Origin: Ovis canadensis
Taxonomy: Eukaryota > Chordata > Mammalia > Artiodactyla > Bovidae
Assembly (NCBI RefSeq): GCF_042477335.2
Contig: NC_091247.1
Location: forward strand, 8,206,501 to 8,270,500
Direction: 5' to 3'
Length of the DNA stretch: 64,000 nucleotides
The stretch's first letter is position 1; every line of letters begins with the position of its first letter. The position numbers and the translations under genes were made by a program. Below the pieces are notes generated by a model that did no database searches, had not been told where the DNA came from, and saw nothing but the letters and a program-made list of their open reading frames with translations. This document shows positions 10,180-21,900 of this stretch, one piece after another.

Positions 10180-10567
10180 TCATGTTGCGTGAAGTAAGCC
10201 AGCCAGCCAGAGAAAGATAAATATGATATCACTTATATGTGGAATCTGAAAAAAAATAAAGAGATACAAATGAACTTATTTCCAAAACAGAAAGAGACTC
10301 ACAGACATAGAAAACAAATTTACCAAAGGGGAAAGGTGTGGAGGGGGATAAATTAGGAGTTTGGGATTAATACATACACACTAAAATAGACAAACAGCGA
10401 GGACCTATTGTATAGCACAGGGAATTATATTCAATATCTTGTAATAACCTATAATGGAAAAGAATCTGAAAAAGTATATATATATGTATATTATAAAACT
10501 GAATCACTTTACATCTGAAACTAACACAACATTGTAAATCAACTATACATCAATTTAAAAAAAAAAC
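10180..10567 (+). mobile_element. L1 3' UTR (artiodactyl type)
   Basis: The plus strand shows 'tatgatatcacttatatgtgg', 'attgtatagcacagggaatt', 'acaacattgtaaatcaacta' and an A-rich end at 10556-10566. Confidence 0.88.
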
Positions 10568-12088
10568 TAGGGGGTGACTGACTCCCGAGTATTACCTCTG
10601 TTTTGATTAATTTGAAAGAGAGAGGGACCATCTAGTAGTCCCTTCAGTTGTAAGGCCCAGAGAGAAACAGAGACTACTCAAAGTCACGCAGCCTGACAAA
10701 GGTCAAGTTGGGCCTAGACCTGGGCCTTTAGCTGCCAGTCCAGTGTCCTTTTCCAGAAACTTGTCTCTCCCTTACTGTCACCCCGAAACTCAGGACACCA
10801 CTGAGAGCTTGGATCGCAGTTCCCAAGTGCAGGCAACATTTCTGGGGCCCAGGTGGGGCCCTGGGAGGTGGACTCTGGGAAGGCAGGGCCAGGCCTGGTA
10901 CCTGGAGGGGCTCAACAAACTTGTCACAGGAACACAGCAGGGAGTTCTGGGTCAGCAGCAGGGCGACCTCAGGACTGGGCAACCCCGCCGGAGGAGCCTG
11001 GGGGCACCAGTGTGGCGGGGCCCAGGGGCTTGTCTGGAAGCTGTCCTTGTGCAGCGAGCTCACTGTTTTTGGGCAAAGGTGTCCATGGACAGAGGAGCCC
11101 GGTGCTTTACAGTCCATGGGTCGCAAAGTGTCGGACGCGACTGAAGCGACTTAGCACGCACACATGGGCTTGTTCAAGGTCCCTGGGGCACTGGGCTGCC
11201 AGTGGTTAGCACAATGGGGAGGGGGATAACAACGGCCAAGCAGTCCTTCAGCTTTGCTTCCTCTTTTGGCAAAAAATTGCTCCCACCTCCCAACACTGAA
11301 AAGAGCCCTTGTCACTATTTACTGAGTGTCTCACTGGTCCTCCGAACAATGGCCCGGAGAGGTCAAGCCAGGCGTCTGCAGTCACACAGCCAGCAAGGAG
11401 CCCGTCTGCCTCTAGAGCCTGCACTCTAACCCTCAGCAGCACTGCTTGCGGATGGTGTTTCTGTGTATCTGATGGTACGTGGCCATTTGGGGCACCTGCC
11501 CCCTAAAGGGAAACCTACATCCTGTTTCCGGTTCCACCTCAAAGATATGAATTGTCAATAGCAGTGACTCGGGAGCTAATCGCTCAGGTGAAGCCCTGCC
11601 TCCTCTTTCCTTCCTCTCTCCTCTGGTCCTCTGCAGAGCTCCCAGCAGCCCCCAGTCTGCCCGTGACTATGGCCTGCCTGCGGCCTTTGCAGCATTTTCA
11701 CACCTTCTGTCTCAGAGCCACGTTCTCCTCTTCTGCCAAATGGGAGGGAGGGTAAAACTGACCTCGTGGGTCTCCTTTGGAGACTGCAGGAGTTAATGCA
11801 TGTTCTGTGCGGTGCGCTCCACCTGGTTGGGGATCTGGGAGGAGGGTCGAGGAGTCAGGGGACACGGGTGTGACCCCTGGGCCTGTACTGACCAGCTGGG
11901 CAGCCGGAGGCAAGTCTCTGCCTCTCTGAGCCTCTGTTTCCTCATCTGTATGATGGAGTCGCAGCCTTGCCCCACCTGTCACTTACCTACAGCAGGTCAA
12001 GAGATGAGACTGATGTTACTGTGGTTCTCGGTCATCTTCACTGCTCCGCTCCCTTGACACTCTTTTCCCATCAGAAGAGCCCATCTAG
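10568..12088. other. Unique GC-rich intergenic island with MIR remnants
   Basis: This is mostly single copy. A short Bov-tA/BOV-A2 3' piece lies at about 11080-11163 (+), and a MIR fragment at about 11880-11960 ('gagcctctgtttcctcatct'). Overlapping open frames on both strands lack domains. No gene is called. Confidence 0.5.
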
Positions 12089-12262
12089 GGACTTCCCTGG
12101 TAGTCCAATGGCTAAGACTCTTTGCTCCCAATGCAGGGGGCCTGGGTTTGATCCCCAGTCAGGGAACTAAATCCTATATGCCGCAACTAAGAGTTTGTAA
12201 GCCACAGCAAAGATCAAACATCCCTAATGCCACAACTACGATCCAGCACAAACAACAAAAAA
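12089..12262 (+). mobile_element. CHR-2-type SINE
   Basis: Head 'gacttccctggtagtccaat' at 12089, 'cagtcagggaactaaatcct' middle, 'cacaactacgatccagcaca' and an A tail at 12253-12262. Confidence 0.87.
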
Positions 12263-12745
12263 AAAAGCCCACCAGGAACCTTATCCCAAGACTCCTCAGT
12301 TCCCTAGGGTGCTGGGAATCCTCACAGGACTGAACCAAGGGACTGCGAGGATCATCGAATCCTTCATCTGTGAAGCGGGCACAAGGACTATGTCTGCCTC
12401 ACTGCAGCGTGGGGAGAACCACGTGAGTTGATGCACGTAAATTGCCCAGGGGAGCTTCTCTGATGGAGGGAAACAAGCAAGGAGGCTCACAGCAGCAGGA
12501 TTTGAGATGAAGAGAAGGGCAAATCTCCACAATCTATCTTCCACGTAGCCCCAGAGTGCCTGGATCCCTGGGATTCCTCCTTGGGAAGCCCCTCCCACAT
12601 GTACGAGAGATGCTCTGCGTGACAGTGACAGGCCCACCCTTGCAGTATGATAACCACTTCTTTATTTTTTTGAAGTTTTTTTTTTGGTGTGTGTGTACCA
12701 TTGTAAAGCATTTATTGAATTTGTTACAATATTGCTTCTGTTTTA
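12263..12745. other. Intergenic sequence without clear features
   Basis: It is single-copy to about 12650, followed by T-rich low-complexity sequence. No gene or known repeat is certain. Confidence 0.4.
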
Positions 12746-12872
12746 TGTGTTGTTTTGTTTTCTTTTTTGGTCGTGAGGCCTGTGGGGTCTCAGTTCCCTG
12801 ATCAGGGATCAGACTCTCACCCCTTCCATTGGGAAGCAAAGTCTAAACCGCTAGACCACCAGTGAAGTCCCC
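12746..12872 (-). mobile_element. CHR-2-type SINE
   Basis: A minus-strand copy with the 'cagttccctgatcagggatc' block and the 'ctagaccaccagtgaagtcc' head. Confidence 0.85.
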
Positions 12873-12879
12873 ATATAAC

Positions 12880-13395
12880 CACTTCTGAGGTGAGGTTGTG
12901 AAAGACTGTGGCCTCCACCCGGGGCTGTCTCCAGGACAGGGAACTGTCACATCCTGGGGACACTCAGACGGCCTATGGGGAGGTCAAGGAACTGAAATGT
13001 CCGGTCAAAGCCAGCAAGGAACGGACGCCAGCAGCAATCACAGAGGTGAACCTGGAAGCCGATTCTCCAGCCGCTGCAGCCTGACTGCTGAGAGACCCAG
13101 AGCCAGAACAATTCAGCTGAGCCACTCCCGGATTCCTGACCCCCAGGACCTCTAAGATAGTCAGTGTTTGTCTTTTCTTTGGCTGCACGCAATGCATATA
13201 AGATCCTAGTTTCCCTGACCAGGGATGGAACTCGCACCTCCTGCAGTCAAAGCGCAGACTCTTAACCCCTGGACTGCCAAGGAAGTCGCTAAATGTTTAT
13301 TTCTCTAAGCTGCTGAGTTTTGGGGGAGCTTGTTTTACAGCAGCAGTTACTGTTATACAGCAGTAAATAACTGGTACTATTAAATCTATTTTCAT
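12880..13395 (+). mobile_element. MLT1-like (MaLR) solo LTR remnant
   Basis: The internal order (a 'gcctccacccggggctgtctcc' area, 'ctgctgagagacccagagcc', then 'ctctaagctgctgagttttggg' and 'cagcagtaaataactggta') fits an old MLT1-type LTR. A CHR-2 SINE at 13170-13288 splits it. No viral coding sequence is present. Confidence 0.6.
13170..13288 (-). mobile_element. CHR-2-type SINE
   Basis: A minus-strand copy, 'tttccctgaccagggatgg' to 'ggactgccaaggaagtc', inside the MLT1-like LTR. Confidence 0.85.
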
Positions 13396-13412
13396 GTACA
13401 CTTGTTATGAAA

Positions 13413-14043
13413 TGCTGCTGTTGTTTAGTTGTTAAGTCGTGTCCAACTCTTTTACGACCCCGTAGCCTGCAGCCCGCCAGGCTGCTCTGTCCATGGGATT
13501 CTCCAAGCAAGAATGATGGAAGGGGTTGCTATTTCCTTCTCCAGGGGATCTTCTGGACCCAGGGATCCAACCTGAGTCTCCTATTTCCAGGTGGATTCTT
13601 TGCTACTGAGCCACCAGGGAAGCCTATAGTAGTATCTGACTCTTTGTGACCCCGTGGACTGTGCAGGTTGCCAGGTTCCTCTGTCCGAGGACTTTTCCAG
13701 GCAGGAATACCAGAGAGGGTTGCCATTTCTTACTCCAGGGGATCTTCCCGACCCAAGGATTGAATCAGAGTCTCCTGCACCTCCTGCATTGGCAGGCAGA
13801 TTCTTTATCACTCCACCACTATGAAATACTAGAAAGTGAAGTTATTCAGTCGTGTCCGACTCTTCGCCACCCCATGGACTGTAGCCTACCAGGCTCCTCA
13901 GTCCGTGGAATTTTCCAGGCAAGAGTACTGGAGTGGGTTTCCATTTCCTTCTCCAGGGGATCTTCCCAACCCAGGGATTGAACCCAGGTCTCCTGCACTG
14001 CAGGCAGACGCTTTACTATCTGAGCCACCAGGGAAGCTACCAC
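13413..14043 (-). mobile_element. Run of three Bov-tA SINEs, same orientation
   Basis: Three minus-strand units lie head to tail at about 13413-13624, 13627-13820 and 13834-14043. The third has an exact 11-bp TSD, gaaatactaga, at 13823-13833 and 14044-14054. The outer pair is bracketed by a weaker 'tatgaaat' repeat (near 13405 and 13820), suggesting that the first two arrived together or one inside the other. Confidence 0.88.
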
Positions 14044-14440
14044 GAAATACTAGACCAATGTTTAAAAAATGAAATGGATTCCTGTGTCCAAACATGGGAA
14101 GATATCCACGGTATGCTGCTAAGTGAAAAGAAATCTTGCAGAACAATGTGTATGGTGTGATCCTTTTTGTCTAAAAATATGCTGTCGTGGCCTAGCCAAA
14201 AAATCTAGGGGAATTTATCCAAACTATTAATAGTGGTTTTCTCTTTCATTGCAAAAGCAGGGAGGGTGCACAGAAGACCATCACTCATTATTTCTGTCCT
14301 GTTTGAACATTTTACGACATAACTGTCTTAGTTTGGTAAACTGGTGGGGGAAAAAAAGATAAAAATTTTAAACAGGTTTGCCTAAAATGAGCCTGGTAGA
14401 AAAAACAAAGTACACAGGTTACAATGGCCAATGACACTTG
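14044..14440 (+). mobile_element. Old L1M (L1ME-like) 3' fragment
   Basis: Words such as 'ctgctaagtgaaaagaaatcttgcag' and 'tgtgtatggtgtgatccttttt' fit the end of an old plus-strand L1. It is diverged and non-coding. Confidence 0.55.
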
Positions 14441-15464
14441 AAATCTCAGTGTTGAACAGATTGGGAGTTAATTTCTTCGTCTTGTGAAGTTCAGTCCCCA
14501 GCAGGGAGGGGTGGGTCAGAAGGGCTCACAGAGCTCTCCTGGGATCCGGCTGTATGAGGGGGCTCTGCGAGTTCACACGTGGCTTCTCAGGTGGCCCTGG
14601 GCACAGACACCCAGATGGCAGATGGGGAAAGAGAGGGCAGAGGATGAAGTGAGAGATTTTTTCATGGGTCAGATCAGGAAATGATGCTAGGCCACTTCTG
14701 CCCACGTCCCTCTTAGCCAGGACTCGGTCCTCCTCTGGCTATGGCTCCGAGTGCATGACCTCAGGACCATCTACCCCTTCAGCTCCCCAAGGTGACTGTC
14801 CACGTTTCTCGCAGTGTCCCATCCGAGCACCTCGGCCACAGGGATATCAGGGCAAGGCCCTCCTGCTGCCCCCAGATGCTACCGGCCACCCGGAGGAAGG
14901 AAGCGCTGATGCTGCACATTCTAGAACTTGAACTCTCCACTGAGGGAGGCCCAGCCTGTCTGGTGTGGTCCGGTCCGTCCATCAGGGAGAGTCTTCTGAC
15001 CTGGTGCCCCCGCAACCCCCCCACCGCCTCCTCCTTCCAGGGTCAGGGCCCATCTTCTAGGGTGGGGCTGTTCGAGGAAGAACTCGGGGTCACAGAGCCC
15101 CAGGAATTTCTGGCAAACTGCCATGTGCATCCGTGTGTATCTGAACAGCAGCACCAGACTCGCCAAGGTCAAGAAGCACGTGGAGGCTGCTCTTCATGCC
15201 CTCCCGCACACCAGGCCTGCCCCTGTGTGCAGGACTCTCCCAGCAGCTCTCTGAGAGACCCTGGTGGGCAAACTGAGGCTCAGAGAGGGGACGTCACTCA
15301 CCCAAGGTCACACAGCTCCTGAAGGGTAAGGCTGAGAAGAGAGTGCAAGCAGGTCTTCCGACTCCAAACCCAGTGTTCCTCATCCTTACTCCCCTTCATT
15401 CATTCATTCATTCACACATCCCTCTACTGTGTGGCAGGCTTTGTGTGTGTATTTTTTTTCCCTA
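14441..15464. other. Unique intergenic island with a MIR remnant
   Basis: It is GC-rich. A MIR-like segment lies at about 15260-15340 ('caaactgaggctcagagagg'), and (ATTC)n at 15396-15413. A 176-codon frame at 14792-15322 ends in the MIR segment and has no domain, so it is not called. Confidence 0.5.
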
Positions 15465-15608
15465 ATATCTATTCATCTATTTGGCTGCTCTGGGGCCTTT
15501 GTTGTGGCACTCGAGCTCTTAACTGTGGCATGTTCCCTGACCAAGGATTGAACCCAGGCTCAGCAGTAAGAGCACAGCGTCCTAATCACTGAACTGCCGG
15601 AGAATTCC
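15465..15608 (-). mobile_element. CHR-2-type SINE
   Basis: A diverged minus-strand copy: 'ggctgctctggggccttt', 'ttccctgaccaaggattgaa' and a degenerate head at 15590-15608. Confidence 0.75.
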
Positions 15609-15642
15609 CATTTTGTTAATACCCTTAAAATTTTTTGGAATA

Positions 15643-15804
15643 GGGACTTCCCTGGTGGTCCAGTGGCTAAGACTCCTAGCTCCCAATGCAGGGGGCCTGG
15701 GTTTGACCTGTGGTCCTGGGGAACTAGATCCCATACATGGCAACTAAAGATCCCATAAACCATAAGACCTAAGACCTGGCACAGCTAAATAAATAAATAA
15801 ATAA
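15643..15804 (+). mobile_element. CHR-2-type SINE
   Basis: Head 'gacttccctggtggtccagt' at 15646. It ends in (TAAA)n at 15787-15804. Confidence 0.88.
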
Positions 15805-16529
15805 TTTTGGGGAATAATATTAGATTTACAGAAAAATTGCCAAGATAATACAGAGAGTTTCTGTAAACCCCTGACCCGGATTCCCCTAATGTTAGCATCC
15901 TAAATTTACCATGTAGCGTTTGTCAAGAGGAAACAACGTTGGCGCGTTACTATGAAGGAAATTCCAGCCTTTACTCACGTTTCGCTGCAGTTCACACTGA
16001 TGTCCTGCTCCAGGAACCCATCCAGAATGCCACGCTGCATTTTGGCGTGTCAGCTTGACTTCTCCTGCTCTCTCTCTTGTGTCTTTCCTTGCTTTTCACG
16101 ACCTGGAGTTTTGAGGAGATCTGGCCAAGTATTTCGTAGAATGTCTCTCAATTTGAGTTTGGTGTCTTCCCCTTTGATTATGTTGGGGTTTTGGATTTGG
16201 GAGTAGGAAACTACAGAAGTGGATCCAGCGCCCTCCTCATTACGTCATATTAGCGGGTGCATGATGCCCATATGACATCACCTAGGAAATAAACTTTCAC
16301 CTCTTGAGTGTCGTGGTTAAGGTGGAGCCTGATAGATTTCTCCACTGTAAGGTTGCCATTTCCTCCTCTGTATTCTTCAGAAGCGAGTCACCAAAGGGAG
16401 CCTATGCTCAAGGACCAGGGAATTAAACTTCATCTCCTGGAAGAGTATAGTAAATTAGTCGGAATTCTTCTGTAGAGATGAATTGTTCCTTCTCTCCCAG
16501 TTTCAAAACAAAATGTTATTATTTTATTT

Positions 16530-16638
16530 TTTGTTCAAGCCGTGCGGCATATGGGATATTAGTTCTCTGGCCAGAGATCAGACCTGTGCCCCCCATGTTG
16601 GGAACACGGAGTCTTAACACTGGACCACTAGGGAAGCC
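16530..16638 (-). mobile_element. CHR-2-type SINE
   Basis: A minus-strand copy with 'gttctctggccagagatcag' and 'ggaccactagggaagcc'. Confidence 0.83.
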
Positions 16639-16644
16639 TCTCCT

Positions 16645-16950
16645 GTTTGTTTATTTTTGGTTGTGATGAGTCTTCGTTGCTCTGTGAGGGCTTTCTCTAG
16701 TTGTGGCAAGTGGTAGCTACTCCTCGTTATGGTGCAAAGGCTTCTCGTGAGGGCTTCCCTTGTTGCAGTGCCTGGGCTGTAGGGTACTGAGACTTAGTAG
16801 CTGCAGTACGCAGACTCAGTAGTTGTGGTGCATGGGCTTACCAGCTTAGCTGCTCTTTGGCGTGAGGAATACTCCCGGATCAGGGCTCGAACCCCCTGTT
16901 CCCTACATTGGCAAGTGGATTCCTATCCACTGTACCACCACAGAAGTCCC
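16645..16950 (-). mobile_element. CHR-1-type SINE
   Basis: The 'tatttttggttgtgatgagtc' body is followed by the tRNA-like head ending 'ccaccacagaagtccc'. Confidence 0.82.
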
Positions 16951-17320
16951 CTCCCATTTATTGTTTATTCATTTTCTTATATCAGTATGGACTCACATAG
17001 TTATTTTATACTTTGAGTTGTAAAATCCAATACGACATTATTTATTTTGCTGCTCATATGGTTCCAGCTTTGGCCGTTGGGCCCTCTTTCGGGTTGGCTC
17101 CTATGTCCCTCTGACACTCCCCTGTCCTTTTGGTTTTTGAGGCTTTCTTAGCTTTCCTGCACTACAAGATGCTTCAGGCTTATTTTTATACTTTCCCTGT
17201 TTTGGCCTTGGACTCTGCTTTTTCTTGAAGGTACCCTGATTAGTTTTATTGGAGAATGGTATTTAGAAACCAAGATCTGGACGTTTGGTTTTAGTAGCTT
17301 GTTGCTACAAGCATGTCACA

Positions 17321-17825
17321 GCTTCTAAGCCTTGTGAGCCATCCCATGACTTTCGCTATATCTACTCATTAAAAGCCAACCTCTAGACCAGCCTGCTTTC
17401 AGGAGGCAAGGATTACACATGGAGGCAGGCATACCAGTAGATGGGCATCACTGGAGGTCATCTTAAAGACTGTTTGCCACTATGCCTTACACCAAAACGA
17501 GGCAGTTGTGATGGTCAGGACCAGCCCCATGTGCGTGGTCAGAGGACAGGCAGGAACACGACACAGCTGTGAACAGGAAAAAGGAAGCCCTGTCTCTACC
17601 AATATACAACGATCTCTAAGATCCTCTGTTAAGCAAAAGAGCGTGGAACAGAGCTGCAGATGTGATGTAGGACTTTCCTTCTGTTAATGAGAGAAAAAAA
17701 AAAACAGAATATGTATTTGTGTTTGCAGAAACTATCTCTGAAAGACACCCAAGAAGCCCAGAACACTGCCTTCTCCTGGAGACAGGTGGATATTGTATCT
17801 AGATCAATCTATGTACACATAATTT
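17321..17825. other. Old repeat mixture
   Basis: 17320-17480 resembles an ancient interspersed repeat whose family I cannot fix. 17590-17700 has L1ME-like words. No gene. Confidence 0.35.
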
Positions 17826-17829
17826 TAAA

Positions 17830-18148
17830 AAACTATTTATTTATTTTTGACTCTGCTCTGTCTTCATCAATGCGAGGGTTTTCTTTAGTTTCAGAGAGCG
17901 GGGGCTGCTGTCTAGTTGCGATTCTCGGGCTTCTCATTGCAGTTGCTTCTCTTGCTTCAGAGCACAGGCTCGTGGGCTCCTGGGCTTCAGTAGTTGTGGC
18001 TCCCGGGCTCTAGAGCACAGGCTCAGTAGTTGCGGTGCTCAGGCTTAGTTGTTCTGAGGCATGTGGGATCGTCCCGAATCAGGGATCGAACCCATATCTC
18101 CTGCATTGGCAGGCAGATTCTTCACCACTGAGCCATTAGGAAAGCCCT
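17830..18148 (-). mobile_element. CHR-1-type SINE
   Basis: It is a full minus-strand copy. Imperfect duplications 'gtacacata-tttt' lie on both sides (about 17812 and 18149). Confidence 0.87.
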
Positions 18149-18434
18149 GTACACATAGTTTTTAAAAATTTTGGAACCATGTGAAAGCATTGTCGATTCC
18201 AAATTAAATTAAAAACAAAAGAAGTTGCTGTTATGCCAAGTGGAGGACAAAAAGCCGATGACTTCCCTGTGGTTTGGAAAGAGAACTATAGCGGGCAGGC
18301 CAGGGACCCTGGGGAACACACAGGCTGAACTCAACACGGTGGTGGGCCAACCTCACTTCTGCAAAACATCACGGTCTGTCACACTCGGTTTGTGCAGTAG
18401 CTCTAAATGCTGCTGTTCTTGCAGTTTGGTTTGT

Positions 18435-18650
18435 GCTTAATTTGTAGCTGTGTGGTATAGTGGCTAAGAATACAGGACGCAGGACCCTGACTTTGTGTGT
18501 CCAAAGTCTGGAGTGTCCAGCTCGGTGATTATGGGCAAATGATGGAAGTCTCTGAGCCTCGGTTTCCTCTTCTGTATAATGGGGACAATAATGGTCCCTA
18601 TCTTGCAGGTGATGACAAGGATTTGGTGAGTTAATACATGTCAGGGGCAC
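18435..18650 (+). mobile_element. MIR SINE
   Basis: It covers much of the MIR consensus: 'gtggtatagtggctaagaat', 'gagcctcggtttcctcttct', 'gtataatggggacaataatg', 'ggatttggtgagttaataca'. Confidence 0.8.
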
Positions 18651-18779
18651 AGAGCAGGCTGGAACAAATGTAAGCTAGTATGGTTATCAAGTTTATAGAT
18701 ATTTAGGGAACAGGATAATTGAAATAATCTATATCACCTCTGGGACTTTTTAAGGTTTTCTCCTTTTATTTTTTTAATC

Positions 18780-18907
18780 AAAATTTTATTTAATTAATTA
18801 ATTTTTTTTATTTTTAGGCCATGTGGCATGTGGGATCTTAGTTCCCTGATCAGGAAGCATGCATTGGAAGCATGCAGTCTTAACCACTGGACTGCCAGGG
18901 AAGTCCC
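18780..18907 (-). mobile_element. CHR-2-type SINE
   Basis: A minus-strand copy, T-rich tail first, then 'ttagttccctgatcagg' and 'ggactgccagggaagtccc'. Confidence 0.87.
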
Positions 18908-18969
18908 AGGTTTTCCCTGTTTAAATGAATGCTTTTATTATTTGAGTTGGAGGAATGTGGGACTGCCAC

Positions 18970-19520
18970 GTGTGCATGGCCCATGTACAGTCTAGCACTG
19001 TTTACCTTTGGACTGGCATGGTCTGTCTCCTTCTCAATTCCTTCCCAGCCTCCAACCCCAGGGCAGGGAGGGTCTGTTCACCCCACATCTCCGCTGTCTA
19101 GCCTGGTGGCTGGCACAGATTAGCACCCAGTTAACGTTGGGTGAATGCAAGCAGGAATGAATGAATAGAAAATCCGGCAGTGTGCATGTGACCTTGTTGC
19201 TGAACTTCCTCTCAGGTGATCAGGGAAGGCTTCCAGGAGGAAGTGTGAAGCAGGTGTGTGGCAAAGGGGAGGGTGTTTAGGCAGGGGGTTAGCCTGGAAA
19301 AAGGTTCAGAGATCAGGCAGCAATTTATTCCTTTGGAAACTGAAAGTAATCCGGGTGGAGGTCAGAGGGTGAGGGTGGGATGTCATGAAGGAGAAGGGGT
19401 CAGGCAGTTGAGCAGGGCCCAGATCACTCACTGTCAGGAGGGGATAGACTTTGCCCTGAGCAGGAGGGGAGACAGGGCCTGGGATGAGGCATCAGAGACT
19501 AGAGAGGGAGCAAAGGACTC
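18970..19520. mobile_element. L2-like remnants
   Basis: 18980-19160 resembles a plus-strand L2 3' end ('ggtggctggcacagattagc', then 'gggtgaatgcaagcaggaat'). 19195-19520 resembles L2 in the other orientation ('gggaaggcttccaggaggaa'). Both are highly diverged. Confidence 0.45.
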
Positions 19521-19754
19521 CCAGCTGAGCTGGTACCCCCCTGCCCCCAGGCTGCATATTGCTGTGTTGACTTTGGGCAGGTTGCTTCCTCTTTCTGGGT
19601 CTCAGTTCTTCCATCTGTGAAATGGGCCCTGGGTTCTTATGAGGGTGGATACCAGACTGTATCACAGCGCACACTCCCCTAGCTCACTGATGGGCTGGGA
19701 GAATCTGTCTGCTGGTTGACAGGACAATCTGGCATAATGTATTACATCCTTAAC

Positions 19755-20010
19755 ACTGTTCCTAACCTTCAACTCAGCAGTTCCTTTTCTCAAAACTTAT
19801 CCTGAGATAATAATTTAGGACTTGTGAAAATATTTGGCTCAAAGGATGTTCATTAGAATGTTGCCTGCGATGGCAGAAAAATTAGAAATGGCCCAAATGT
19901 CCAGCATTAAGGAAGTGGGCGTGACACTATCAAAAGTTGTACTGAAAATTTTCATCTAACGACATGCAAAGGTTTCCATTGTACATTACAAAAAATTTTA
20001 CTGCAAAATA
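19755..20010 (+). mobile_element. Old L1ME-like fragment
   Basis: 'aaaacttatcctgagataat', 'aaaggatgttcattagaatg' and 'gaaatggcccaaatgtcc' are typical of an old L1 3' end. Confidence 0.6.
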
Positions 20011-20244
20011 ACACATCTCACTTTTAAAACAGTCAGATCCTAAAGAAAATTATATAGTAAAACTTAAAGATTCCACTTCTACCGACCAATTTCTACTCCT
20101 GAAAGTTAACCATTATTAATAGTTTTTTAAATTGTCTTCCAGACTTAGATCAACAGGTATGCAAACATATAAACATATATACATACCTATGTGTGTTAAA
20201 TATCACATATGTAAGATGGTATTTCTTTTTAAGAACATGCACAG

Positions 20245-20375
20245 TTTTTCTTTGTTTTTTTTTTTCTTTTCTGAGCCTAATAAAAGATCTTAATTCCCTT
20301 GCCAGGGATTGAACCCATGACCTCTTGCAGTGGAAGGACAGAGTCCCAACCATTGGACCACCAGGAAAGTCCCAA
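20245..20375 (-). mobile_element. CHR-2-type SINE
   Basis: A minus-strand copy with 'aattcccttgccagggattg' and 'ggaccaccaggaaagtccc'. Confidence 0.86.
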
Positions 20376-20439
20376 GGACATGCATAGTTTCCTAATAAAA
20401 TATTATTTAATTGCATATACTGTGTTAGATCATTATTGA

Positions 20440-20825
20440 AATGGCCCCCAAAGCATCTTGCCTCCCTCCATCTGTACCCTGGGGTGGACCCTTCTCATGT
20501 TGAATTTGGACCTGATCATGTCACTTGCCTTGGACAAGGGGGTTTTAATAAGCCAGATACAAGGAAGGGCTTAATAAGAGCCTGCACACTGACGTGTGTT
20601 CTTTTGAAATACTCACTCTTGGGATCCAGCCACCACGCTACAAGGAAGCTCAGGTTAGATTGCAGAAGGATTAGCCGCCATGTGGAGACAGGCCCTAGAG
20701 GAAGAGAAGCCACCTTGGAAGTTCCATCCTAGCTAAGCGCCCAGTTGAAGGCAACCACATGAGTGAGCCCTGCAAATGCCTATTTTGGAGTGGTTTGTTA
20801 CTGAGCAATAGATGATAGAAACATG
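20440..20825 (+). mobile_element. MLT1-like (MaLR) solo LTR
   Basis: 'cacttgccttggacaagggg', 'ccgccatgtggagacaggcc', 'aaccacatgagtgagccctg', and the end 'ggagtggtttgttactgagcaatagatga' fit an MLT1 LTR in the plus direction. It has no internal region. Confidence 0.7.
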
Positions 20826-20879
20826 GATTGTTCTGCAATGGTTTGAAAAATCTTAACAATACATACATATATTATGAAT

Positions 20880-21900
20880 ATCCTCCTAGGTCAGTTCATA
20901 TAAATCAGCTCATTCTTTTTAATGGCTGCATAGTTTTCCATGGGATCAATGAAGCATAATTTACTTACCTGCTTCATACTGATGGGCATTAGGTGGCTTC
21001 TGATTCTTTGCCATGACAAACAACACTACCTGCTTGTGTGGACTGTTGCTGTTGTTCAGTTGCTAGGTTGTGTCTGACTCTGTGACCCCATGGATGGCAA
21101 CATGCCAGGCTTCCCTGTCCACCACTATCTCCCAGAGTTTGCTCAAATTCATGTCCATTGAGTCAGTAATGCTAACCAACCAGCTCATCCTCTGCCACCC
21201 CTTTCTCCATTTGCCTTCAATCTTTCCCAGCATCAAGGTCTTTTCCAATAAGTCAGCTCTTTGCATCAGGTGGCCAAAGTATTGCAGCTTCAGCATTATT
21301 CCTTCCAATGAATATTCAGGGTTGATTTCCTTTAGGATTGACTGGCTTGATCTCCTTGCAGTCCAAGGGACTCTCAAGAGCCTTTTCCAGAAGCACAATT
21401 TGAAAGCATCAGTTCTTCAGCACTCAGCCTTCTTCATGGTCCAACTCTCACATCCGTCCATGACTACTGGAAAAACCATAGCTTTGACTATACAGACCTT
21501 TGTTGGTAAAGTGATGTCTCCGCCTTTTAATATGCTGTCTAGGTGTGTCATAGCTTTCCTTCCAAGGAGCAAGTGTCTTAATTTCCTGGCTGCAGTCACC
21601 ATCTGCAGTGATTTTGGAGCCCAAGAAAATAAAATCTGTCACTGTTTCCACGTTTTCCCTTTCTATTAATATTTGCCATGAAGTGATGGGACTGGATGCC
21701 ATGACCTTAGTTTTTTGAATGCTGAGTTTTAAGTGAGATTTTTCACTCTCCTCTTTCACCTTGTGTGGATATCATTGCCAACTGACACTAGAGTGTCTTT
21801 AGGATAAATTCCCAGAAGCAGAATTGCTGAGTCAAATGGTATGCACTTGAAAACTTTTCATGGATGTGGTCCAATTACTTCTCCAGAATGCTTGTGGCAA
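20880..21900 (-). mobile_element. L1M remnant interrupted by BovB
   Basis: 20880-21032 and 21770-21900 are the two halves of an old minus-strand L1 ('ctgcatagttttccatggga'; 'agaagcagaattgctgagtc'). They are separated by a BovB insertion. Confidence 0.7.
21043..21759 (-). mobile_element. BovB LINE, 5'-truncated, with TSD
   Basis: About 717 bp of the 3' end of BovB on the minus strand. A 10-bp exact TSD, cttgtgtgga, lies at 21033-21042 and 21760-21769. The ORF2 C-terminal frame is still recognisable at 21448-21759, with changes, but is not intact. Confidence 0.93.

Larger units (their letters stand above)
15805..17320 (-). mobile_element. L1M LINE remnant split by two SINEs
   Basis: The blocks 15805-16515 and 16960-17320 read as one old L1M on the minus strand ('tagatttacagaaaaattgccaag', 'ttctgtaaacccctgacccgg', 'tattggagaatggtatttag'). 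CHR-2 (16530-16638) and CHR-1 (16645-16950) are inserted. No coding capacity remains. Confidence 0.65.

Noticed and set aside
14792-15322. 176-codon open frame in an intergenic island
   Set aside because: It ends in a MIR remnant, has no domain and no promoter or splice context.
21070-21669. 199-codon plus-strand frame
   Set aside because: It is the antisense of a BovB ORF2 remnant; antisense BovB is typically open by chance.
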